64,000 nucleotides of DNA from Scytonema sp. UIC 10036 (GTDB lineage: Bacteria; Cyanobacteriota; Cyanobacteriia; Cyanobacteriales; Nostocaceae). Below are positions 17,273 through 25,181 of this stretch, piece by piece. The notes beneath the pieces are model-generated. The model was not told the DNA's origin, made no database searches, and saw nothing but the letters and a program-made list of their open reading frames with translations. The DNA lies in assembly GCF_009725235.1 (NCBI RefSeq), contig NZ_WJFC01000034.1, forward strand, positions 1 to 64,000. The letters are read 5' to 3'. Position 1 is the stretch's first letter, and each line of letters begins with the position of its first letter. Made by a program: the position numbers and the translations under genes.

Positions 17273-17770
17273 ATGAATACAGAACGCTATCATCTTGCTC
17301 AAGTGAACACCGCTACCTTACGTGCGCCACTCAATTCTCCAGAACTGGCGGAGTTCGTCGCACAAATTGAAAGTGTTAATGCGATCGCAGATGCCGATCC
17401 GGGTTTTGTATGGCGTTTGCGGAGTGAAGGCGCAAACGATGCTACTAGTATTCGTGCTTTTGACGATGAGCGAATTTTAATTACTCTAACCGTTTGGAAA
17501 TCCTTAGAAGCCCTTTCAAACTACGTGTATCGCGGTGCTCATGCAAATATAATGCGCGATCGCCGTCGTTGGTTTGAAAAAACCGAGCAACCCATCCTAG
17601 CATTATGGTGGGTTCCCGCAGGACACGCTCCTACAGTTGCTGAAGCGAAAGAGCGACTCGAGCATTTGCGACTTTATGGTTCAACTGCGATCGCCTTCTC
17701 CTTCAGCAAGCCATTTCCCCAACCTGAAATTGAAACCATGACATTATGTAGTACTGCATCCACAAGCTAA
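17273..17770 (+). CDS. DUF3291 domain protein (ABM-like fold)
   Basis: The 165-aa product reads YHLAQVNTATLRAPLNSPEL at the start, then FVAQIESVNAIADADPGFVW, TVWKSLEALSNYVYRGAH, RDRRRWFEK and LWWVPAGHAPTVAEAKERL. These blocks define DUF3291, proteins with a monooxygenase/ABM-like ferredoxin fold of unproven activity. The 3' end is followed by a perfect 9-bp stem (17779-17798). The first ~70 nt of the gene recur at 21967-22036, on the other side of the degraded restriction island. Confidence 0.88.
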   Translation: MNTERYHLAQVNTATLRAPLNSPELAEFVAQIESVNAIADADPGFVWRLRSEGANDATSIRAFDDERILITLTVWKSLEALSNYVYRGAHANIMRDRRRWFEKTEQPILALWWVPAGHAPTVAEAKERLEHLRLYGSTAIAFSFSKPFPQPEIETMTLCSTASTS

Positions 17771-17778
17771 TTGCCACT

Positions 17779-17798
17779 GGTTGCTCTTCAGAGCAACC
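17779..17798 (+). terminator. Hairpin after DUF3291 gene
   Basis: GGTTGCTCT and AGAGCAACC form a perfect 9-bp stem separated by TC. There is no T-run after it, so its action as an intrinsic terminator is uncertain. Confidence 0.45.
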
Positions 17799-17854
17799 TA
17801 GCTCATCCAAGTCAATGCGTCAAACTTGAGAACCTGTTTGCAACACACTGACTG

Positions 17855-18505
17855 TTATTTGCTTTTCAGTTCTTCTACTAATGCCTTACCTCTAGCTAAA
17901 TCTGTAGCGTTTAATTCAACGACTTGCCAAGGAGGATTGGCATTCCGCAAACGATCGCGAATAAATTTATCCCGCAATCGATTTCCTCCTTTATGAAATG
18001 CAGTTCCATCAATATATATTGCTAGTCTCCGTTCCGGTAGAACAAAATCAGCAACGGAAATTGGCGTATTTGTTGGTACTGGTATTTGTTTTTGGGGATG
18101 AAATCCGTGTTTTTCAAATAGCTGGAGAAACTTGAGTTCTAGAGGGGAACCCACGCCTGCGTCATAGGCTTCCAGCCAGGGAAGCGGATCGTCAATATCA
18201 CCCGTTTCTAAGGAACGTGGCGTTGGGGGCGTTTGTGCAAGTTGTTCCAGGGCGGGGATAACTTGAGGCCAATTGAGTAGTTCGTGGTAGCGTTGATTTT
18301 GATAAGATTTTAGGCAACGGCGTTCATTGGGTAGACGAGAATAGCTGTCAGCCCTGGTTGTCTTCGGAATTGGGCTGCATCCTCGATGGCATTTTGAATG
18401 ACTGGTAAAAGAAAGGTTTCCGTTTTTCCACTCCCCGTACCCGTTGTAACAACTAGGGGAGAAGCGTCCTGTCCTAATAAGTGCTCAATAGCTTGACATT
18501 GAAAT
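17855..18505 (-). pseudogene. Deletion remnant of a DEAD/DEAH-DUF1998 type helicase (DISARM-like)
   Basis: The fragment opens with CQAIEHLLGQDASPLVVT and the Walker A motif TTGTGSGKTETFLLPVI, runs to LTAILVYPMNAVA, then hits TAA. In another frame it continues SYQNQRYHELLNWPQVIPA and ends with SPLELKFLQLFEKHGF, VADFVLPERRLAIYIDGTAF and LARGKALVEELKSK. The YPMNA block should be followed by hundreds of residues of helicase; instead the joined part is the C-terminal SY-NQ and nuclease-like end typical of DUF1998 helicases. So one large internal deletion removed the middle near 18315. The 5' end is cut by a dispersed repeat. Not functional. Confidence 0.6.
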
Positions 18506-18508
18506 CGC

Positions 18509-18625
18509 GGCTACACAAACGAAGTCCGCCTACGCTGACTACTCTTCTTTTCTATGTTCGTGTCTTTTGCGTCGAGTGCGGTTCATTCAATAAAGCTCAC
18601 GCAAAGGCGCGAAGACGCAAAGTAA
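18509..18625. repeat. Two dispersed repeat elements between helicase and methylase remnants
   Basis: GGCTACACAAACGAAGTCCG (18509-18528) with following CCTACGC is a very common dispersed element in filamentous cyanobacteria. CACGCAAAGGCGCGAAGACG (18599-18618) is another one. They replace the 5' part of the helicase gene and the gap to the methylase. Confidence 0.6.
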
Positions 18626-18662
18626 CGATGCAATTGCGATCGCTAATTCAGGGGATATGGTA

Positions 18663-21605
18663 TCACTTTTTTCTTTTCCGCTTTGTTTTCCCCTCTGGAG
18701 GTGCTGTGAGTTGGAAGCTACCGTCTTCTGTGGAAACTGCATTTTCTTTATTTTGATTGGGGATGGGTAAATCTATGACGGGTTTTGGTAAGTTTTCATT
18801 TAGGGGAATATTCCAGTAAGGATCGTATTTCTTTGTAAATGCTTCGAGTCCGATGGTTTGCAGTTCGTCAAAGCAGGCGAGACACAGTTGTGGTGCTTTG
18901 GGGTAACTTTTGTGACTGAAGGTTGAGAGGATGTGGGCGTATTGTTCGCGCTTGAGTCCGTAAGCGTCGGCGACTACTGCATCTATAGCAGCACGGACTA
19001 ACCAGCGATCGTCTTCTGAGGCGAGAACTGGGAAGGTGAAAGGGGGTTGGCTTTCTCGCCAGGTTTCGCCTAGTTGTTCTCGCCATAGGGGTTCGTATCC
19101 GGTGTGGTTGCAGGTTAGGCGGAGGGCGGAGTGAGCTAAAAAGTTATTTACAATATTGACGGTGTTCGGTAGTGGTAAAGGTTTGAGCAGGAAAAAATTC
19201 ACATTTACACCTATACGAAGCCTTGCCAACCAATCAAATTCAAAAGAATTGAGAACTGCTAGTGCGATGAGTGCTTTACAATTTGAACGTTGATTTGGTA
19301 TTGTTTCTGAACAAACAGATTCAGTAAATACGTATCCTGGAGGTAAAATAGCAAATAAAGCTGTTCTTTCATTAGTTGAGCTTGCAACCTTTCGGAAGGC
19401 TAAACGGAAAAATCTAATACTATCTAGCCAGTGTGCTTTTCCAATCAAATATTTGATTAATGTCGAATATTGGATTGGTGTTTCCCAAGAATCTTGGTAC
19501 TGATGGAAAGTTTTACCTTCATGAACTAAAAGACTTTGTTCTCCAGGATTCTTCTCAATAGGTGTTAGTAGATAATTTTCACGAGTTACACTAAATCCTT
19601 GAGTTAAACGGAGATTGTACGCAATTAAATAATCATTAAAATTGAGCTTAGATGTTTCATAACATTTTAATAAAGTGGATATATCAGACAAATAATTACA
19701 TTCTGCAAAGTTTAAATACATTTTACTCGTTGATTTGATAAATTCTCTAGAGTACATAAGTACATCTTTCTTCTCATCAAATAACCAATTGTCATCGCGC
19801 AAGTAAAATCGAGCCTTAAAATTACTAGTTCCTAAAAGACTTTTTTGAGTTACAATAACAGCAAATTTTTGTCTGTTATCTATCTCAAATAGTTTATTTC
19901 TATTTTCATAAGAAAAACATATTTTAAAAGCTGTTTTCTCTAAAAATAGTCGGCGTATTCCCGTACAACCTTCACTAGAATGAAACGACGAAGGTACAAC
20001 AAAACCTAGATACCCAATCGTTGATAAAATTTGAATAACTTTTTCACAAAAAAGCTTAAATACGTCAGGCTTACCAACTGTATTTTTACCATTGACTTCT
20101 ATTATTTGAAATATATATAGTTGTTTTGAAATCGCTGATTCACCTAAAAGGCGTTGCTGATATTTATTCCAAGCTATTTGACCTTCTGGATAGAATTTGG
20201 ATAAATTGTTTATAATAATATCTCTTTCTTTTGTTGATGTAGCTGCGATTGCTTGTAAGTCATATGCTGCCCAAAATTCGGGTTCAGAAACTTCTTGCTG
20301 TTCCCACGGTGGATTACCCAAAACAGCATCAAACCCCCGCCTATCATCCAACCTCCCACTCGGATAAAACACTTCAGCAAAAGTCAAATCATAAGCCAAA
20401 GCTGGTACACATTCCCTACCACTCAAAACTCCCAATAAATCCTCACGAGTTGATGGAACACTTTCCACCCCCAAACCCCGTGCAATCATTCTCTGTAAAG
20501 ACGTTTCATGCAACTCCTCTACATTATTTATATGCTTTTGCACATCTGCTAAATCTTCCGGTAAATCTCCCGTCTCCCCAACAAATCTCACTAAATTAGC
20601 ATAAGCAACATCATCACAATGATCCTTCCCCAACATCACCCCACCAGACCAAGCAGCCGCAACAATCTTAAACGGTGCTAACGCCCTATCCAATCTTTTT
20701 TTGCTGCTTCTTTTGCTGTAATATCAGAAATATCAATTCCAATAGTCGCTTCCAAATCGCGGACGTGTTTCAACGCTTCATTTATCGCTTCTCTAAATTT
20801 CTCATTCACCTTTTGCCAGAGAAGTTTTTGCACGTCATGTTGCGTTCCCGGTTCCTTTAACAAATGCTCAAAAAACGCACCCGTCAATGAATCTCCCAAA
20901 ACCAAACGGTGGTCTAAAAAAGTCAAAGTAAACCCTCAGCGTGGGACTCCAACCATAAAGATAACTTCGCTAATTCCACCGCTAAAGGATTTTTATCCAC
21001 CCCATACAAACAATGTACCGCAACCAAACGCCGACACAATGCGATCGCTTCTGCTTGAGAAAACCCCGTTTCTTCTCCTTCTGGTGCAGCCGAAGGTAAA
21101 TACTTCATTAATTTATCATTGGGGTCGGGTAAATCAATCACCCGTTGACGGAATATTTTTGCTCTTTGAGACGCAGAATTTCGCGTTTCTACATCTTCAG
21201 AATTTTCTGCTTGTTGTTCTGCTTCCAAAGCTAATTCATCACACAACCGACAAGCTTCATATAATTTCTCCCCCAAAAAACGACAAGCTTCCACTAAAAA
21301 GTGACCGCTTCCCATGGCTGGATCTAAAACTTTTAATTTTAATATTTCTCCCGGTTTCGGGTCTTCTTTGGGACTGCGTTCGTTAATTGGCGGTTCCAAA
21401 GTTTCCTTCACCAAAAACCTAACAAAAGAATGGGGAGTGTAATAGGAACCACTGGCTTTTCTTCCCAAACCCACCCGTAAATAAAACCTTCCCGGTGGAA
21501 TTTCTTCTATCCATTCCACCTTCGTTTTCTTACCCCGCTTTGGCGTTTCCTCCTCCTCTTCTATTTCTTCTAGTTCCTCCTCTTCCGTACCCGACTCATA
21601 CGAAT
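18663..21605 (-). pseudogene. Eco57I/DrmMI-like adenine methyltransferase, frameshifted
   Basis: Three consecutive segments together make one large N6-adenine methylase. Segment 1 (from about 21605 to 20923) has the SAM motif [20 protein letters not shown] and [20 protein letters not shown]. Segment 2 (about 20935-20678) has FLDHRLVLGDSLTGAFF. Segment 3 (20693-18663) has the catalytic motif FDAVLGNPPWEQQE and a long target-recognition part with VVPSSFHSSEGC, ending KRKRKK. Segment 1 and 2 are separated by a one-base deletion near 20932; segment 2 and 3 by a one-base loss in an A7 tract near 20695. The N-terminus is missing: segment 1 is fused out of frame to a DrmD-like N-terminus. Context suggests class 1 DISARM; a stand-alone type IIG-like system is the alternative. 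Confidence 0.7.
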
Positions 21606-21938
21606 TGCTCTTAATACAGGAACCAATTGATACGCTTCTACACGCAAGCGACCGGGTTGTACGGCGAGGAGAGCATCCCCCGACAAAGATTGCTCCAAGA
21701 GAAACGCTTGATGGTAAACTAACCAATTAGGTAAAGGCGCAGCTTTATCCGGACGCAAATCGCGAATCACTGGCTCTACAGATTCAAAAGGATGGAGAAT
21801 ATCAAATTCTGCACCTCGGAGTTCCCCTTCCAAGCAACGCAACCTGTAAAGAGTTTGTTGTCCCAGTTGGGTAGCACTCACCACCTCCCAGCGCAAAGAG
21901 CGTGCTTCAACTTCTGTACCAGCTAACAAGTTTGTCAT
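21570..21938 (-). pseudogene. DrmD-like (SNF2 helicase of DISARM) N-terminal fragment
   Basis: From ATG 21938 the product reads [59 protein letters not shown] and [21 protein letters not shown] recognise this as the N-terminus of DISARM-type DrmD helicases, where the next residues are normally the Walker A region. Here the frame stops four codons later and the DNA continues as methylase. A deletion therefore removed the whole helicase motor. It is the promoter-proximal gene of the remnant operon. Confidence in the DISARM assignment is moderate since it rests on remembered family sequence. Confidence 0.6.
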
Positions 21939-21966
21939 CCTACCATCCACAATCAACACAAAAACA

Positions 21967-22036
21967 ATGAATACAGAACGCTATCATCTTGCCCAAGTTA
22001 ACACCGCAAATCCTACGTGCGCCACTAGATTCGCAA
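21967..22036 (+). pseudogene. Duplicate 5' end of the DUF3291 gene
   Basis: ATGAATACAGAACGCTATCA and the next ~50 bases match the start of the DUF3291 gene at 17273 with few changes (GCCCAAGTTAACACC for GCTCAAGTGAACACC). The match fades after the GTGCGCCACT block. It marks the right border of the degraded restriction island, as the intact gene marks the left. Confidence 0.75.
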
Positions 22037-22056
22037 CCCATGCAAAAATCAGCCAA

Positions 22057-22452
22057 TTACTTCAACGCATACTCAGGGTAGTATTCAACTAACTCAATTT
22101 CATTACCATCTGGATCGTTGACATAAATTCTGTGTTTCGTTTCAGGTGCTGTCATTGTGTAATATTCAATGCCTTCCTCATCAAGCAAATTTTTCATAGC
22201 TTCACCATCTTGAATCACAAAACCAACATGATTAATACCAATCTTTTCGTATGGTATATGTACGCGCTCTTGAGTAGCCTCATCATTAAGAGCTAGGTAA
22301 AATTGATTATTACCTAAATGTTTCCAATGTCTACCATTAAATACACCTTCAGCACGCACATACCAATCGGGAAATAAAGTTTGATAGAACTTTTGAGTTG
22401 CATTGATATCTTTACAAGAAACATTTATGTGTTCAAAACGCAGAAGATTCAT
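22057..22452 (-). CDS. VOC family protein (glyoxalase/dioxygenase superfamily)
   Basis: The 131-aa single-domain protein has two beta-alpha-beta-beta-beta modules: LLRFEHINVSCKDINATQKF at the start, INHVGFVIQDGEAMKNLL in the middle, and the closing RIYVNDPDGNEIELVEY. The metal-ligand pattern (H in FEHINV, H in INHVGF, E in IELVEY) is kept, so it is likely a metal-dependent VOC enzyme. The substrate cannot be assigned. Starts at ATG 22452; a heptamer array lies upstream. Confidence 0.85.
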   Translation of the reverse strand: MNLLRFEHINVSCKDINATQKFYQTLFPDWYVRAEGVFNGRHWKHLGNNQFYLALNDEATQERVHIPYEKIGINHVGFVIQDGEAMKNLLDEEGIEYYTMTAPETKHRIYVNDPDGNEIELVEYYPEYALK

Positions 22453-22477
22453 AATTTCGATCCTTTTTAAGTAAGTT

Positions 22478-22555
22478 TGTCATTTGTCATTTGTCATTTG
22501 TCATTTGTCATTTGTCATTTGTACTAACCACTAACCACTAACCACTAACCACTAT
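22478..22555. repeat. GTCATTT and ACTAACC heptamer arrays
   Basis: Six GTCATTT-type units are followed by four ACTAACC-type units, reaching the stop codon of the ZIP gene. Confidence 0.9.
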
Positions 22556-23350
22556 CTACCCAAGCGCAATATCTAAAAACATCATGATAACAAAGCCCAG
22601 CATGACGCCAATAGTTCCTTCTTTCTCCAATCCTTTACGATGAGACTCAGGAATGATTTCATCACTAATGACAAACAACATTGCGCCTGCTGCAAATGCC
22701 ATTGCCCAAGGTAAGATAAAATTTGCCACACTGACCACACCAGCACCGATCGCACCGCCAATTGGTTCAACTAAACCTGTCAGCAGTGAAATCCATAAAG
22801 CATAACCTGCTGAATATTTCTCAGCAACTAAAGATAACGCGACTACCAAACCTTCTGGAATATTTTGCAACCCAATCCCCAGAGCAACGGGAATGCCATC
22901 TTTAATATTATTATTCCCAAAATTAACTCCCACTGCTAATCCTTCAGGAAAGTTATGAATGGTAATTGCAGCAATAAATAACCAAATTCGTTTGAGGTTA
23001 CTCCTACGAACATTTTCTTGTCCTTTAAAAAAATGTTCGTGGGGCAATAATTTATGTGCTAATTGTAAAAATACTGCTCCCAGCAAAATACCTGCCGCCA
23101 TAATCAAAGCAGCACCTGCTTGAGGATAACCTTGAGCAATAGCAGATTCAGTACCAGGTAGGATTAATGAAAATGATGTTGCTGCTAACATCACTCCTCC
23201 TCCAAACCCCAGCATGATTCCCTGAACTCTTTGTGTAAAATTTATTGGTAGTAAAATCGGCAAGGCACCGATAACAGTTGCAAGTCCTGCACCTAAACTC
23301 GCGATCGCACCGATAACAAGAGTTTCCATAGCTGGTTTTATTCCTACCAT
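22556..23350 (-). CDS. ZIP family metal transporter
   Basis: The 264-aa integral membrane protein has about eight segments. The two signature helices are IHNFPEGLAVGVNF (His132, Asn133, Glu136) and LQNIPEGLVVALSL (Asn163, Glu166), which form the binuclear metal site of ZIP transporters of the GufA/ZupT type. A His-bearing loop (LLPHEHFF, about 101-107) precedes them. Predicted to bring zinc or other divalent ions into the cytoplasm. ATG 23329 (METLVIG) is an alternative start seven codons inside. No Zur-type operator could be recognised. Confidence 0.9.
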   Translation of the reverse strand: MVGIKPAMETLVIGAIASLGAGLATVIGALPILLPINFTQRVQGIMLGFGGGVMLAATSFSLILPGTESAIAQGYPQAGAALIMAAGILLGAVFLQLAHKLLPHEHFFKGQENVRRSNLKRIWLFIAAITIHNFPEGLAVGVNFGNNNIKDGIPVALGIGLQNIPEGLVVALSLVAEKYSAGYALWISLLTGLVEPIGGAIGAGVVSVANFILPWAMAFAAGAMLFVISDEIIPESHRKGLEKEGTIGVMLGFVIMMFLDIALG

Positions 23351-23447
23351 TACCTTGAGGAAGTCGCTTGCAGTTTTTCACTGCTCTTATTAAATCATAC
23401 TCATAATGACTTCGATTTGCAACAAACTCAGCAAATCAGCAAATCTT

Positions 23448-24458
23448 TTATATTCGCAAGACAATCTTGCCGAAATGTGCTCCACTTTCCATATAAGCCA
23501 AAGCTTCCCGTGCTTGTTCAAAGGGGAACTCTCGGTCAATTATCGGTTGGATATTATGTAGGGAGATAGCCCGATTCATCGCCTCAAACATCTCGCGACT
23601 GCCTACATAAATGCCTTGTACGCAAATACCTTTGTGTAAAATCAAAGCTGTACTGATATCAGCATTTAACCCGGAAAGCACCCCAATCAAACTAATATGT
23701 CCTCCATAACGTACAGCACGGAGGGATTTATTGAAAGTTCCAGCACCGCCCACTTCAATAATGCGATCGACTCCCACTTTACCTGTGAGTTCCCAAACTC
23801 TTTCATCCCAGTTTGGTACGCTCTTGTAATTCACAACTTCTGATGCGCCTAACTCTAGCAACCTTTCTAACTTCCGATCGCTGCTAGAAGTACCGATGAC
23901 TTTGACCCCCATTGCTCTAGCAAACTGAAGCGCAAATATTGAAACTCCTCCAGTTCCTTGTATCAAAATTGTATCGCCTGCTTTTAACTTGCTATCTGTA
24001 ACAAGCGCATTCCAAGCTGTCACTGCAGCACAAGGTAAAGTTGCTGCTTCTTCATAAGACAGGCGATCTGGAAAACGAACAACGCCGTTTTGGTCCAGGA
24101 CAACATACTCAGCTAAGATACCATCAATGGCACCCCCCAATGCTGACCGGGATTTTTCTGCTGAAAATTCCCCATCTATCCAAGTTTGCATGAAAATGCT
24201 GGCAACCTTGTCGCCTACTTTAACTGTAGTTACCCCCTCACCAACAGCAACCACTTCCCCCGCACCGTCAGAGAAGGGAACAAGCGGTAGTTTTTGCTTA
24301 GAGCCATATGCTCCTTTAACAGTTAACAAATCGCGATAATTCAGTGAAGCTGCGTGCATTTTGAGAAGAATCTGTCCCGCCTGAGGCTGGGGTTCCGGTC
24401 TATCAACCAATGTCAACGCATCAAGACCTTCCCGAGATTGAACTTCCCACACTTTCAT
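23448..24458 (-). CDS. MDR-family NAD(P)-dependent alcohol dehydrogenase / quinone oxidoreductase
   Basis: The 336-aa zinc-type MDR protein without the classical zinc cysteines has a GroES-like N-terminal part with SLNYRDLLTVKGAYG and PFSDGAGEVVAVGEGVTTVK. It is followed by a Rossmann domain with ILIQGTGGVSIFALQFARA as the nucleotide-binding loop. The terminal block is GAHFGKIVLRI. Closest in pattern to NAD(P)-dependent alcohol dehydrogenases of the YogA/quinone-reductase type. Substrate unknown. It stands alone. Confidence 0.85.
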   Translation of the reverse strand: MKVWEVQSREGLDALTLVDRPEPQPQAGQILLKMHAASLNYRDLLTVKGAYGSKQKLPLVPFSDGAGEVVAVGEGVTTVKVGDKVASIFMQTWIDGEFSAEKSRSALGGAIDGILAEYVVLDQNGVVRFPDRLSYEEAATLPCAAVTAWNALVTDSKLKAGDTILIQGTGGVSIFALQFARAMGVKVIGTSSSDRKLERLLELGASEVVNYKSVPNWDERVWELTGKVGVDRIIEVGGAGTFNKSLRAVRYGGHISLIGVLSGLNADISTALILHKGICVQGIYVGSREMFEAMNRAISLHNIQPIIDREFPFEQAREALAYMESGAHFGKIVLRI

Positions 24459-24511
24459 CGTTAGATGCTCCTAGTTGTGCCAGGACTATTCTACAGGAAC
24501 AGTAGCGATGG

Positions 24512-24721
24512 TTATTCAGTTGCAGTGGGTGAGTCCAGTAGCTCGAATGGCCAAGCTAAAGCTTCCAAAAAACAACCAGTTGCTAAGACGACTTTTGCGA
24601 CCCATACTATGGGAAAATTAGTATAGTCGTCGAGTTCCTGAAACTGCTGCTTGAGTGCAGTCCACTGAATTAAGGCTCCCAAAAGGTAAGAAATTAGCGC
24701 TACTAATACCCAGATAGACAT
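24512..24721 (-). CDS. Small two-segment membrane protein, 69 aa
   Basis: The product starts MSIWVLVALISYLLGALIQW, a membrane segment, then has a short polar loop (ALKQQFQELDDYTN) and a second hydrophobic stretch (VVLATGCFLEALAWPFEL). No known family. ATG at 24721 with upstream AGAGAAAG as a weak ribosome-binding site. Confidence 0.55.
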   Translation of the reverse strand: MSIWVLVALISYLLGALIQWTALKQQFQELDDYTNFPIVWVAKVVLATGCFLEALAWPFELLDSPTATE

Positions 24722-24821
24722 AAAACTTTCTCTCCGTTATTTTTAGGAATCAGATTAACTTTTTTAATTTATATTCATTGTTACCTACCAACTGGGCTAG
24801 TGGGATTACGCAAAGGTTATG

Positions 24822-24886
24822 AAGATGCACATTTTATAACCCCTACACACTAAGGATCTCAGTCAGTGAAGAACAATGTGCATCTT
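24822..24886. repeat. 12-bp inverted repeat AAGATGCACATT
   Basis: AAGATGCACATT (24822-24833) and AATGTGCATCTT (24875-24886) are perfectly complementary, with a 41-nt loop. The core AAGATGCACA returns at 25132, and GCACATCT at the phosphatase start codon. Confidence 0.75.
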
Positions 24887-25078
24887 TCATGTTTCACTAG
24901 TGGCGATTTTCGCGGCTAGTTGGATGTGTTTCTTGAAAGCCTCTGACTAGCGCTTACAAGCGCAAGTAAAAAATGAAAGAAACACAATCCTCTTCCCTTT
25001 TGCACCCCGCAACAAGATCATGCCTTGTGTTTCTTGAGAGAATAAATAGCATTTTGAGAATAAATAGCAATACTACTT

Positions 25079-25111
25079 AAGGTTAAACGCCAGATATGAG
25101 AGATTTAACCT
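25079..25111 (+). promoter_or_regulatory. Candidate Pho-box-like half-sites
   Basis: AAGGTTAA (25079-25086) and TTTAACCT (25104-25111) are inverted copies of the CTTAACCT-like unit bound by PhoB/SphR in cyanobacteria. Normally the units are tandem with short spacing, so this arrangement is atypical. The position, 71-103 nt before a phosphatase gene, makes it worth noting. Confidence 0.3.
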
Positions 25112-25181
25112 CCCTTTCACGTTCTCGTTGTAAGATGCACAAGCAAAAAACGATCGCTATGTTCATCACGGCTCACAACCA

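Larger units (their letters stand above)
24722..25181. other. Repeat-rich upstream region of the phosphatase gene
   Basis: There is no gene. It contains a 12-bp inverted repeat (24822-24886), a further AAGATGCACA copy at 25132, recurring GTGTTTCTT motifs (near 24928 and 25028, inverted near 24975), a doubled GAGAATAAATAGCA, and two TTAACCT-like sites. The density of repeated short motifs suggests regulation of the downstream gene. Confidence 0.5.

Noticed and set aside
17855..18154. Stand-alone small Vsr/DUF559-like endonuclease gene
   Set aside because: The frame continues upstream in the same reading frame into helicase C-terminal sequence, so it is the end of the deleted helicase and not its own gene.
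22556..23350. Zur regulation of the ZIP gene
   Set aside because: No recognisable Zur-type palindrome upstream; left open.
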